64,000 nt of DNA from CAUYXS01 sp965248495 (GCA_965248495.1 CBDFJL010000003.1:2356001-2420000); one strand, 5' to 3'; counted from the stretch's first letter, positions 22,690-31,169 are shown. Made by a program: numbers and translations. The notes: generated by a model not told the origin, from the sequence alone.

Positions 22690-23698
22690 GACGATCGCGG
22701 CCCTCGGTTCAGCCTTGGTAATTGCCGCATTGGGAGTATCGGCGGCTTTCGCCATCGAGCAGCCCGATGCGGGCGTCGTGCTCAACGACGTGGACGGGTA
22801 TACAGGAATGCTCGAGGCCGGCGACCTGCTCGTGCTCGCCGAGTATGACATTCCCTACGCGACCATCCCCAGCGACTTCAATGCGGGTGAGTCATTCATC
22901 CTGAATCTGAAAACCAGTGCGGGCACCATAGTCGGGACCCATACGCCATACCCGTTCAACGAGAGTGGCTACAACCGGGGCGTGGTGAGCATCTACCTGG
23001 CGGCAGCGCAGGTGACGGCGGCGGGTTTCACCTGGCCGTTCAGCGACGACGGTATGACCGTGCAGCTTGTGGGCAACCCCACCATATTTGCTCCACAGCC
23101 AACGTCGTCAGTGATCACGTTGGCCGGAGGTCAGTTCCAGAGCACGAGCATGGCGGACGTGAATGAGAGCGCGCTAGAAACCGAAATCCTGTCCGTTGCG
23201 ACGACCTTGCAGCAGCAATGGCAGGTGACGCTATTGGATGGGTCGAGCTTGTTGAATGACTCCGGCACGCAATACTTCACGCTGGCCATCCCCGGGCTGC
23301 GGAACATGGTCGACCGCGTGTTTGCCATCAGCACCGAATCACCCCTGATTCCCACGCCGATTACTGGCACGGGTAGCTATGCGTCTGACGTGACGGACCG
23401 CTACTCGGGCAACGCTGTTGCGGACACGCCCTTCGATAGCCTGGCGACGGACACAGGCATTGACTCGCAGGTGTGGAAGGGGATCCTGTTCATGCTGGGC
23501 GTCGTGGCCTTCGCGGGATTCGCAGCCGTACGACACGGCGGCGGCGCGGCCATGGGCGCCATCGGTTTCTCAACTATCGTTGGGCTTCCCATCGCGGTAG
23601 ACCAGGGTTTCGTGGCATGGGCGTTCGGTGCGCTCATCATCGCCGTCATCGTGACCTATGGGCTGGTCAAGGGCGTGCGTGAAATGGTGTCGGCATGA
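22682..23698 (+). CDS. Secreted/membrane-anchored protein with signal peptide
   Basis: GTG at 22682 has AGGAGG upstream and gives a classical Sec signal (VRKTIAALGSALVIAALGVS, cleavage after AAFA). The ~230-residue exported domain is Thr/Ser/Asp-rich, followed by two or three helices near the C-terminus (GILFMLGVVAFAGFAAV; VAWAFGALIIAVIVTYG). Total 338 residues. A surface or virion membrane protein is likely; no family recognised. Confidence 0.6.
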   Translation: MRKTIAALGSALVIAALGVSAAFAIEQPDAGVVLNDVDGYTGMLEAGDLLVLAEYDIPYATIPSDFNAGESFILNLKTSAGTIVGTHTPYPFNESGYNRGVVSIYLAAAQVTAAGFTWPFSDDGMTVQLVGNPTIFAPQPTSSVITLAGGQFQSTSMADVNESALETEILSVATTLQQQWQVTLLDGSSLLNDSGTQYFTLAIPGLRNMVDRVFAISTESPLIPTPITGTGSYASDVTDRYSGNAVADTPFDSLATDTGIDSQVWKGILFMLGVVAFAGFAAVRHGGGAAMGAIGFSTIVGLPIAVDQGFVAWAFGALIIAVIVTYGLVKGVREMVSA

Positions 23699-25599
23699 CC
23701 CGGCGCGTCCATCACGACTTCTTCATCGCCGCCGCCGCGCTCGCCATCGTCATTGCGGTGCTGGCGTACACCGCCGTACAGGTACGCGCCCAATCGGCCA
23801 GCGACTACACATATAGAGCCAACGTCACGATAACCACGGGGACCACGGCGAGCCCTCTGACCAACACCGCCGTGCGCCTCGTCGTCAACGCGACCGGGCT
23901 GATTGATAGCGGCTACCTCGGTTCTGACGGCCAGGACTTGCTGCTGGAATGTCCGAGCGCCGAGGGGCGGTATCTCACGGCGGTTGAGATGGGCAGCTCG
24001 TCGGCCGACTGGTGGGTGCCCATCGTCGGCACACTCGAGGCCGGCGGCACGCAGAATTGCACGCTCTACATGGCGGACGGCGCTACCACGGCCACTGACA
24101 ACCCGCAGCACCTACGCCTCTACGGCGCGTCCGACACCATCGACGTGGCCGATCATTCGTCGCTGGACATAACGACCAACCTGGGCATCGTGGCCACCAA
24201 CCTGCGCTTCTACGCGACGAATACGAGTGCTCAATACCTGCTCAGGAAACAAGACGCGTATGAGCTCGGCGTCATGGACACCGATGATTTCTACTTCCGC
24301 CTGGTTAACTCGGTCGGTGGGGCCACGTCGGCGGGGAGCCCGAACGGTGCTGGATTTGCCGTAGAGAGTTGGGACAACAACGTTGGGTGTTCGGCTAATC
24401 CTGATAACTACACCTGCGTCGATGACCCCGTAGGAGCACCCGACGACTTCACAACGTATGTGCAAAGCCTGGGCGCTACCTTCACGCTCGACTACTACGA
24501 CCTGGCGACACCTGCGGGTGTGAACGATCCCATAAGTCAGATCGACGTGGTGGGCCGATATCTCTGCACGGCCGGTAACACCTGCAGATGGGCCGGAGGG
24601 GTGCGCCTCGGCGGAATTGATGTATATGGAGCGACACAGACGACAGACGTGGCGTCTACCTGGGAAACGCATACTTCAACGAATGTGGCGCGCCCCGGGG
24701 GAGGAATCTGGACCGTCAGTGACCTTGCCTCGCTTCAGTTGATTTCGAGGGGTCGGAGCCTTGCCCCTAATTTCAGCCACACGCAGAATTACATCGTCGT
24801 CCACTACAACACCGCAACGACGCTCCGCTACTCCACCGTCGCCGTTGATACCGACTACGCAAGCGTGGCCGCGGACTTCGACGGCACGACCATGAGCCTG
24901 CTTATCAACGGTGCCACCGTGGCCAGTGGGGCATCGGGCTTCACCACCATCGCCACGAACGCTAACGACCTGCAGATAGGTGGCGCGACCCCACTCAGCA
25001 CGTCATTCGACCGCGTGCAGGTATCCAACGGCGGGACCGACCAGCTCGACTTGCAGTTCGAGCCGGCGCACATGACCGGGGGCACGATCACGGGCGACGT
25101 GTTCGAAGGGACCATCACCGACCAGTCGGTGAACATCCACACCGCCGCCTACCGTTTCGAGCGCACGCAGACGCCATTTACCGCCGTGATCGGTCCCTTG
25201 GCGGCGCTCTCGTCGTCCATTGCCGCATCGTCCGGGGAGACGGCCTTGGAGGTGACTTCTGCTGCGATCCCCGGTGGTAGCGTGGACGACCCCTTCGGCG
25301 ACTCGTTTGACGAGTCTGGCGAGTTCAGCTTCCCCATGACGCTGTTTACAGTCCATATATCCGATGCCAACTTCCCGCCGATGCTGTTCGCAACGATGGT
25401 GGCCATTGGGCTCGCCATATCGGCATGGATGGGCACCTTCGGGCTGACGAGGATAGTCGGCCTCGCGCACATCGTCGCAACGGTACTGTTCCTGGCGACG
25501 ATGGCACTGACGCCGCTGCCGAAGGTAATGATGGTCCTGATCCCGATGCTCCTTATTGCCATCCTCGTACTTACCCCGCGGAGGTTTGAACGAGCATGA
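23695..25599 (+). CDS. Large surface protein with DUF2341/LamG-like domains
   Basis: 634 residues. It has an N-terminal signal anchor (IAAAALAIVIAVLAYTAVQV), then a DUF2341-like beta domain (YRANVTITTGTTASPL; GQDLLLEC), and a concanavalin/LamG-like stretch (VAADFDGTTMSLLINGATVA). Two or three helices lie at the C-terminus (LFATMVAIGLAISAWMG onwards). It overlaps both neighbours by 4 bp. The architecture suggests an exposed, membrane-anchored adhesin or spike; sugar binding is inferred from the fold only. Confidence 0.6.
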   Translation: MTRRVHHDFFIAAAALAIVIAVLAYTAVQVRAQSASDYTYRANVTITTGTTASPLTNTAVRLVVNATGLIDSGYLGSDGQDLLLECPSAEGRYLTAVEMGSSSADWWVPIVGTLEAGGTQNCTLYMADGATTATDNPQHLRLYGASDTIDVADHSSLDITTNLGIVATNLRFYATNTSAQYLLRKQDAYELGVMDTDDFYFRLVNSVGGATSAGSPNGAGFAVESWDNNVGCSANPDNYTCVDDPVGAPDDFTTYVQSLGATFTLDYYDLATPAGVNDPISQIDVVGRYLCTAGNTCRWAGGVRLGGIDVYGATQTTDVASTWETHTSTNVARPGGGIWTVSDLASLQLISRGRSLAPNFSHTQNYIVVHYNTATTLRYSTVAVDTDYASVAADFDGTTMSLLINGATVASGASGFTTIATNANDLQIGGATPLSTSFDRVQVSNGGTDQLDLQFEPAHMTGGTITGDVFEGTITDQSVNIHTAAYRFERTQTPFTAVIGPLAALSSSIAASSGETALEVTSAAIPGGSVDDPFGDSFDESGEFSFPMTLFTVHISDANFPPMLFATMVAIGLAISAWMGTFGLTRIVGLAHIVATVLFLATMALTPLPKVMMVLIPMLLIAILVLTPRRFERA

Positions 25600-25940
25600 A
25601 CTATATCCATTGGACGCTGTTCTTCGTCACGTTCTTCGTGTTCAGTTCCGTCTCGAGCATGATGGACGGCGGGCTCGTGCCTGCCGACGCTGGCTTCCTT
25701 GACCACATCTTGGGCTTTCAGGTGGACAAGATTAGCCAGGGTGCGGGGTTCTTCGGTTCCATCAGAGTCGTCGTGGAGTTCTTTACGCGCACTCTCCCGA
25801 CGTGGGTAACGTTCGACTACTCCTACCTCAACCAACCGAGCACTGAATTCGTCAAGGCGCTACTGATGGTGGTCTTCGGCGGCCCGTTCGTCATTATGAT
25901 TAGCTTTACGATGATGGGGATCGTGCGGAGGAACGTCTAA
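25596..25940 (+). CDS. Small two-span membrane protein
   Basis: 114 residues: helix at about 5-22 (WTLFFVTFFVFSSVSSMM), an amphipathic middle (FFGSIRVVVEFFTRTLPTWV), and a C-terminal helix (LLMVVFGGPFVIMISFTMMG) ending in IVRRNV. It overlaps the LamG-like gene by ATGA and abuts the giant gene. Possibly a minor structural protein. Confidence 0.55.
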   Translation: MNYIHWTLFFVTFFVFSSVSSMMDGGLVPADAGFLDHILGFQVDKISQGAGFFGSIRVVVEFFTRTLPTWVTFDYSYLNQPSTEFVKALLMVVFGGPFVIMISFTMMGIVRRNV

Positions 25941-28900
25941 TGGCTACGAGCCTATCGGACCCACAGCGAGCCGCAGGCGCACCGGCCTCGGGACCGCGGT
26001 CAGGACCGCCGCGCAAGTTCGTGAAGGTGAGAGACAAGTCGGGGAAGATCATCGGCACAAGGTCGGTTATCGACCTGTCCGGGTTCGCGCCTCAGGAGAT
26101 TGACGACCTCGTACAGCGCAACACCGCGAGCGGGTTCCGTGACCTGTCGCCGAGCGTGCAGGCGCGAGAGCTCAAACGCGCATCGCTGAGCGCACGGCGG
26201 CGTGGGGACCGGGAGACGGCCGATATCTTGCTGTCAAAGGCTGTCGGCACGGCGACAGGATCGAAGTCCGCCGAACAAATCGCACGCGATACCCTCGCCG
26301 GCAACCGGGCCCAGCAGGCGGCGTTCGAGAAGCGCACGGTTGCGCTGGACTCGGGCGAGCGCGTTACCAAGCGTGCCGTGTCTACCCTGTCCACGCAGAA
26401 CCTCAACCTGTTAAAGCGCGTCGGCGTCGATGAATTCAATCGCATTCAGCGCCAAGAGGTTTCGCGCGGCACGACGCAGGCAGAGATGCTGGTTGCGGAG
26501 GAGGCTCCCATACGTGCCCACCAGAAGCGCGTGCGAGGCCAAGCACAGGCCGTAGAGGTCGAAACGGCGTCTACCCGCAAACGGACTGCAAAGAAGGCTG
26601 GGCAGGCCGCATTGAGCGCGTCTGAGGAACTTGAGGGCTTACGTAGCTCCCACACACAACTTGCCGATGGCACCTGGCTCCCCAACGCCTTTTTCAAACC
26701 GCTCACGCCGATTCAGCGGCAGCGGGTGATTGCTGGCGGGATGGCGCTGCTGACGAACGTAGGAAAGACGGGGCACGAGCAGTTCGAGCGCGATAAGCAT
26801 ATCGGGATGATTGACCAGAACGCCCAATTCGTCAGCTCGTCCAAGGCGCCGGCGGCCAAGGGAGGAGCACCGGGCAGCTATAAGTACATCGACGTTCCCT
26901 CGGCCACGCGTCTGCGCGACGAGGGCCAGCGGATCACCACCGTCGAGGCCGGAATCCCCACGGGCCAGCGTGCGGCCGGAGTCGGGACTGGAAAGACCCT
27001 GCAATGGCGCTGGCAGGACAGCTCTTGGGAGATACGCAGTGGCAAGGTGGTCAACGTGACCGCCGAGGCCAAGGCTGCGCCGCGTATAGACCTGTTACTA
27101 CTTGGGGCTGGTATCGGCGCGGTGCCGGGCGTCGGTAGTTGGCATCACTGGGGCCGCATGAGCCCTACGCACCGAGCTATCAGTATAGCGCTCGACGTGC
27201 TGCTGCTGTACGCCCCCCTTCGGGCTATCAGTGCGGGGATGGCTGCGCGAACTTCAACGCAAGCGGGACGCATTCTGTCCGGCAGTCTCGCCACGAACAT
27301 CAGCCTCCCGATAACGTCGAGGCTTACTGGCATAACCATTGGGGCCAAGCGCGGGAAAGATGTATTTCTCGACACGCTACCAGTTGGGCAGCGCGCCGCC
27401 ATAAACGGTGTCGAGGTTGCCGCCGCCGAGCACCAAACGAACCTGATCGCACTCAAACGATCCGAACGGGCTCTCGAGGAATTGAGCGCAGCAGGTGGCG
27501 AGATCCGCGCACACTACCGCGCCCCGATCGAGGCGGACATACGCGCAGCGCGCACCGCCACGGAAGACTCCCGCCTGCGCTTGGTGGCAGCCTATGACCA
27601 ATCGCACGCGGCGCTGCTGAAACTCTGGGCGCCGGCTGATTCGTTCATATCACCCACCCAACTGACGCGGCAGCTGGAACAGAACGCCGACGTGGTAGTG
27701 GCGGGCAAGGGTCGTAGCGTTGGCGCCATCAAAGCAGAGTTGGACCGTGCGTCAGCCGTCGCCACCGCTCGTGAAGGCGGTCCTGATGCACTGTCGGCCA
27801 TGCAGCGCCAATCCCGGCTGCAAGCCGAGCTGCAAGTGGCCGTGCTGCGTGACCAAGAGTTGGCCATGCGCTCGTTCGTCGCCGCGCAAGAGAACGTCAA
27901 CGCGCTCCGCGCGGCCATCGCAAGCGAGCGCACTACCGGGACAAGCACAGACTTGCCCAGCGGAAAGTTCCGGCAGGTCAAAGACTTGCCGAAGGCTGAG
28001 GCCGAGTTGGCGCGGACGGAAGGGGTCATGCGCGGCACGCTTGCGCGCCTCGACGTGGAGGCTGGCGTGGCCAGGGCTGACGGGTTCCCCTGGCTAGGAG
28101 CGGACGCCACCACGGGGCCGACAGGCGGTGGCGTTGGGGTCAAGGCACCGCCAAAGACGTCACCCACCGGGACACCGACGCTGCCGACCGTGCGCGGGCT
28201 GCCGACCGTGCGCGGGAACATAGCGGCCTCGCGCGTAATCAAGGCAGTTGCGACCCCACGAATCGACTCCCCGGATTTCATGGCCGACTTCGAGGAATCA
28301 ACCGACGACTTCGGTGTCACCGAAACGCCAGCGCGAGCACCGACACGACGAGCCGCACCGGATGAAGTGCCCGCAATCGCTCCCACGACGCCCGTCAGCC
28401 CAGGAGCACCCTCAGAGACGGGAGAGCCAGTCGTTGAGGCGGGTGCTCCGATCACGACGACGGTCAGCGACACGGAAGCATCGGAAGCGGTGGAATCGGT
28501 CGTGGGCACCGGGCCAGCGACCGGCTCAGAGGCCATCGTGGAAGGATTCGCAGAGACGGACACGGCAACGGAGACGGACACGGCAACGGAGACGGACACG
28601 GCAACGGAGACGGACACGGCAACGGAGACGGACACGGCAACAACTGGCGATGGGACAACGATAGCGAGGCAGACTGCGAAGGGCGGAAAGTCTGCGGTAA
28701 CGCGCTTTGTGCTGCCCAACGGGGCAATGCTCGCGCCTGGTGTCTACCCGAGCAATGTCAGTTTCGTGCAGGGGATCGCAAAGTGGAATGTGAATCTTGC
28801 GAATCGGACCAAGACGGTGACTGCGGCCAGCAGGCCCGGTAGTCCATTCAGCACGTTCAAAGTCCTAGGCACCACCACTCGTAAGCCCCGCTCCTGGCGC

Positions 28901-29035
28901 ATCGACCTGGGCGCGGTCGACATGCTGCTGAGCGTCGACGGCATACGGTTCGAGGCGGACGCCGCCGTGCGCAACAGCCCTCTATTCAAGGTCAGAGACT
29001 TCCGGCCGCGGGCGTTCGGGCGAAGGGGGATTTAA
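25940..29035 (+). CDS. 1031-residue structural-type protein
   Basis: The largest gene of the island. Residues ~1-250 are basic and helical (KFVKVRDKSGKIIGTRSV; many Arg/Lys/Gln), a short hydrophobic section lies near 375-440 (DLLLLGAGIGAVPGVGSWHH; ALDVLLLYAPLRAISAG), and long coiled-coil-like helices span ~500-700. A Pro/Thr-rich linker includes five TDTATE repeats, and a compact C-terminal domain ends SPLFKVRDFRPRAFGRRGI. No known family. Length and layout suit a minor virion protein (spike, tape-like or internal protein). Its final ~30 residues are duplicated downstream at 29500-29595. Confidence 0.6.
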   Translation: MATSLSDPQRAAGAPASGPRSGPPRKFVKVRDKSGKIIGTRSVIDLSGFAPQEIDDLVQRNTASGFRDLSPSVQARELKRASLSARRRGDRETADILLSKAVGTATGSKSAEQIARDTLAGNRAQQAAFEKRTVALDSGERVTKRAVSTLSTQNLNLLKRVGVDEFNRIQRQEVSRGTTQAEMLVAEEAPIRAHQKRVRGQAQAVEVETASTRKRTAKKAGQAALSASEELEGLRSSHTQLADGTWLPNAFFKPLTPIQRQRVIAGGMALLTNVGKTGHEQFERDKHIGMIDQNAQFVSSSKAPAAKGGAPGSYKYIDVPSATRLRDEGQRITTVEAGIPTGQRAAGVGTGKTLQWRWQDSSWEIRSGKVVNVTAEAKAAPRIDLLLLGAGIGAVPGVGSWHHWGRMSPTHRAISIALDVLLLYAPLRAISAGMAARTSTQAGRILSGSLATNISLPITSRLTGITIGAKRGKDVFLDTLPVGQRAAINGVEVAAAEHQTNLIALKRSERALEELSAAGGEIRAHYRAPIEADIRAARTATEDSRLRLVAAYDQSHAALLKLWAPADSFISPTQLTRQLEQNADVVVAGKGRSVGAIKAELDRASAVATAREGGPDALSAMQRQSRLQAELQVAVLRDQELAMRSFVAAQENVNALRAAIASERTTGTSTDLPSGKFRQVKDLPKAEAELARTEGVMRGTLARLDVEAGVARADGFPWLGADATTGPTGGGVGVKAPPKTSPTGTPTLPTVRGLPTVRGNIAASRVIKAVATPRIDSPDFMADFEESTDDFGVTETPARAPTRRAAPDEVPAIAPTTPVSPGAPSETGEPVVEAGAPITTTVSDTEASEAVESVVGTGPATGSEAIVEGFAETDTATETDTATETDTATETDTATETDTATTGDGTTIARQTAKGGKSAVTRFVLPNGAMLAPGVYPSNVSFVQGIAKWNVNLANRTKTVTAASRPGSPFSTFKVLGTTTRKPRSWRIDLGAVDMLLSVDGIRFEADAAVRNSPLFKVRDFRPRAFGRRGI
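28553..28642 (+). repeat. Five 18-bp coding repeats (TDTATE)
   Basis: GAGACGGACACGGCAACG occurs five times in tandem, in frame with the giant protein. It encodes an acidic Thr-rich linker that can change length by slippage. Confidence 0.9.
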
Positions 29036-29038
29036 GAA

Positions 29039-29197
29039 TTGAGAACCGAAGTCGGATTCCTGCTGGTCATGGTGCCGCTGGGGCTCGTCCTGATCCCCGT
29101 TGTAGCCGCTCTCGAGGTTGTAGAGCACGTCAGGCAGGGGCTAGTTAATCGAGCGGCGAATCGAAGACCACCAACGCATCGTCCTCTCGCCCAATAA
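29039..29197 (+). CDS. Small membrane protein A after the giant gene
   Basis: TTG start three bases after the giant gene's stop. 52 residues: TEVGFLLVMVPLGLVLIPVV then AALEVVEHVRQG and a basic tail. It is similar to the protein at 29592-29720, which sits in the same position behind a second copy of the giant protein's C-terminus. Confidence 0.45.
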   Translation: MRTEVGFLLVMVPLGLVLIPVVAALEVVEHVRQGLVNRAANRRPPTHRPLAQ

Positions 29198-29372
29198 CGA
29201 ACCGGCCCCCATACGAGTACCGGCCTACAAAGTCGTTGGAAACGGTGACGATTGCACCGATCTCGCAGACTAAGCCCGAGCACGTGAGGGGAGGTGAACT
29301 CATCGACTTCAACCCTCGATGCCGTCTTCTGCCAACCAGCGACGAGATCAATCGCGACATCACGGTAGGCAA
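29145..29372 (-). CDS. Hypothetical protein (uncertain)
   Basis: 75 residues on the minus strand. The second half (CEIGAIVTVSNDFVGRYSYG, then GRFVIGREDDALVVFDSPLD) reads like a compact beta-rich domain. It overlaps the end of small membrane protein A. No ribosome site or family; it may be a chance frame in the spacer between the two duplicated modules. Confidence 0.3.
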   Translation of the reverse strand: MPTVMSRLISSLVGRRRHRGLKSMSSPPLTCSGLVCEIGAIVTVSNDFVGRYSYGGRFVIGREDDALVVFDSPLD

Positions 29373-29397
29373 CAGAGGCTAGAGCTCCGAGCGGCGC

Positions 29398-29595
29398 ATG
29401 CCGGTGGTGGCAAAGACCAGCACCATTGAAGCGTTGCGAGCGCCCCACCACGTATTCAGCGGGCAGACTTCAAGAACGCGCTCGAGCGTGCCCGGCGGTG
29501 GCGGCCTACGGTTCGAGGCAGACGCAGCGGTACGGCGCAGCCCGCTATTCAAGGTCAAAGACTTCCGAATGCGGGGGATGGGCACAAGGAGATGA
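29398..29595 (+). pseudogene. Second copy of the giant protein's C-terminus (fragment)
   Basis: From about 29500 the frame reads GLRFEADAAVRRSPLFKVKD then FRMRGMGTRR, matching GIRFEADAAVRNSPLFKVRD at the end of the 1031-aa protein. The upstream ~35 codons do not match it. It is either a decayed partial gene copy or a spare C-terminal cassette. Confidence 0.6.
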
Positions 29596-29720
29596 AAGGG
29601 ATGAAGGAAGTGGCAACGCTATCAGTTATGATCGTTACTACGTTCGTCGTTGTAGCTCCCATCATTACCACGCTTGCCGCGATCGAGGCGGTAAGAACCC
29701 GAATGGGACACTACCTATAA
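29592..29720 (+). CDS. Small membrane protein B (paralog of A)
   Basis: 42 residues: MKGMKEVATLSVMIVTTFVV then VAPIITTLAAIEAVRTRMG. The pattern EVxxLxVM and the helix followed by LxxxExVR match small membrane protein A. It overlaps the end of the C-terminal fragment by ATGA and has AAGGAG just before the start. Confidence 0.5.
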   Translation: MKGMKEVATLSVMIVTTFVVVAPIITTLAAIEAVRTRMGHYL

Positions 29721-30176
29721 GCGCGACGGCAAATGAACCGCAGGGCTCAGGTAGAAATTCAAAGGTGAGTCACCAAGTTCTCCGCTCGGCTTAACGAGAC
29801 GCACATCGCACGAAGCCACGTGCTGCAAGTGGCGATAGATGACGCGGGAGACTAACTCGACGCGGACACCGCGTGGGACAGGGTGAAAGATCGAAACGAT
29901 GGGTGATTGCGCGAGGACAACGCCGTCATCAGCCAATAGGAACAGCTTCATGCCGACCAAAGGTTGAGTGGAGCCATCGTTACCGATGGTCGCGCGCGCG
30001 ACCATTTCAGAAACACCAAAAGCGCGACACTCAAAAGATTGCATAATGAGTCCGCCTGTCTGACCCGGCCTCTGTACGCTAGGCGAGGAACTGCCAAGGC
30101 TAGTGCTACCCTCGGAGCAGGCCGCCAGCGTTGCAAGGGCAAGAATCCCGACGAGGAGCAGGCCTGTTGTTCGCAT
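29715..30176 (-). CDS. Putative lipoprotein
   Basis: The start is ATG 30176 (MRTTGLLLVGILALATLAAC): a signal peptide with lipobox LAAC, then a Ser/Gly-rich spacer. The frame is open further upstream to 30299, but without a signal. 153 residues in all; the mature part is beta-rich (VARATIGNDGSTQPLVGMKL). It ends head-to-head with the plus-strand structural operon and is divergent from integrase 2. It could act in surface exclusion, but no family is recognised. Confidence 0.6.
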   Translation of the reverse strand: MRTTGLLLVGILALATLAACSEGSTSLGSSSPSVQRPGQTGGLIMQSFECRAFGVSEMVARATIGNDGSTQPLVGMKLFLLADDGVVLAQSPIVSIFHPVPRGVRVELVSRVIYRHLQHVASCDVRLVKPSGELGDSPLNFYLSPAVHLPSRL

Positions 30177-30250
30177 GATCCCGAAATCTAAACATAGGTC
30201 ATTGCGCTGGCGCAACACTGGCAGAAACACATAGAACCCCTGGGCGTTGT

Positions 30251-30281
30251 GGCTCACCATGACGGTTCGCCATGGTGAGCC
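30251..30281. repeat. Perfect inverted repeat over the integrase 2 start
   Basis: GGCTCACCATG (30251-30261) and CATGGTGAGCC (30271-30281) are perfectly complementary over 11 bp with a 9-nt spacer. The right arm contains the integrase ATG (30272). It may be an operator or an mRNA hairpin hiding the start. Confidence 0.7.
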
Positions 30282-31096
30282 GTCCAGTGGAAACCCCAAC
30301 GCTAGTCACCGCGTACGTTGCAGCAAAGACAGCTGCCGGACGGTCTAAACGCACGATAGAGGGATACACACAGCGCCTAGGTAGGTTCGCGGTCGCCTGG
30401 CCGACACTCCCGACAACACCGGAGCCTGTTGAGGCGTTCATTGCGGCGCAAGGCCCCACAAACGAAACACGCTGGACGTATTACCGGGACCTGCGATCCT
30501 TCTATAACTGGCTGGTGCGCCGGCACCAGCTAAGAGCCGGGCGCAACCCCTTGACCGAGATAGAGGCCCCAATAGTGAGGCCGAAACAGGCGCGCTGGCT
30601 CGACGAGAGTGACCTAAGCCGCCTGTTGTCTCATGCGGGGCATCCAACGCCCGTCCGGGCGTTGCTCTGGCTCCTCGCGGACACCGGCCTGCGGCTCTCT
30701 GAGGCGTTGTCCATAGAGCCAGCCAGTTTCATTGGTGACGTTGTAATCGTAACCGGCAAGGTCGGAGGTAGGTTCGTGCCGGTATCGCCAAGCGTGCGAG
30801 ACATGGTGTTGGCAGTCCTCCCTTGGCCCTGGCGCTCGCGACGACCGGCCTGGGCCGCGATAAACAAGGCATTCTCGCGGGCTGGGCTCGCCACCGAGCG
30901 ACGGTCAAGCGCGATCACCCTACGGCATACGTTCGGGCAGCTATGGGACGGAGAGCTAGACAATCTCGTCGGGATCATGGGCCACACGAGCCCGAGAATG
31001 GTGATGAGAACCTATCGGCCCTACGCGGTCAGGAGAGCCGTACCGGACCACCGGAAACACACACCCACTTCCAAGGTGCGGATGCCTCTTTTCTAA
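30272..31096 (+). CDS. Tyrosine recombinase (integrase 2, XerD-like)
   Basis: 274 residues. The N-terminal SAM-like domain runs to about residue 95 (RTIEGYTQRLGRF) and the catalytic domain has R141 (DTGLRLSEAL), K163 (TGKVGG), R218 (TLRHTFG), H238 (MGHTSP) and Y248 (RTYRPY). The first His of the HxxR box is Ile215. It points out of the island and ends 13 bp before a tRNA-Asp 3' fragment, so that fragment is probably its attachment site. Confidence 0.9.
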   Translation: MVSRPVETPTLVTAYVAAKTAAGRSKRTIEGYTQRLGRFAVAWPTLPTTPEPVEAFIAAQGPTNETRWTYYRDLRSFYNWLVRRHQLRAGRNPLTEIEAPIVRPKQARWLDESDLSRLLSHAGHPTPVRALLWLLADTGLRLSEALSIEPASFIGDVVIVTGKVGGRFVPVSPSVRDMVLAVLPWPWRSRRPAWAAINKAFSRAGLATERRSSAITLRHTFGQLWDGELDNLVGIMGHTSPRMVMRTYRPYAVRRAVPDHRKHTPTSKVRMPLF

Positions 31097-31109
31097 GTCT
31101 GGCTCCAGC

Positions 31110-31154
31110 CTGTCAAGGAGGAGATCAGGGGTTCGAATCCCCTCCGGGTCGCCA
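31110..31154 (+). other. tRNA-Asp 3' fragment: attachment-site scar (attR)
   Basis: From an anticodon loop CTGTCAA (anticodon GTC) through GGAGG, AGATC, T-arm AGGGG-TTCGAAT-CCCCT, acceptor CCGGGTC, discriminator G and CCA: the exact 3' 45 nt of a tRNA-Asp. The 5' side does not pair (CCAGC opposite GGAGG), so the gene is truncated. This is the classical right junction left by tRNA-targeted integration. No intact tRNA-Asp is present to the left in this window. Confidence 0.8.
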
Positions 31155-31169
31155 GCATGGCTTTTTCAT

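Noticed and set aside
27592..28719. 375-aa minus-strand frame
   Set aside because: It is antisense to the 1031-aa protein, with a Val/Ser/Thr-rich composition typical of a shadow frame.
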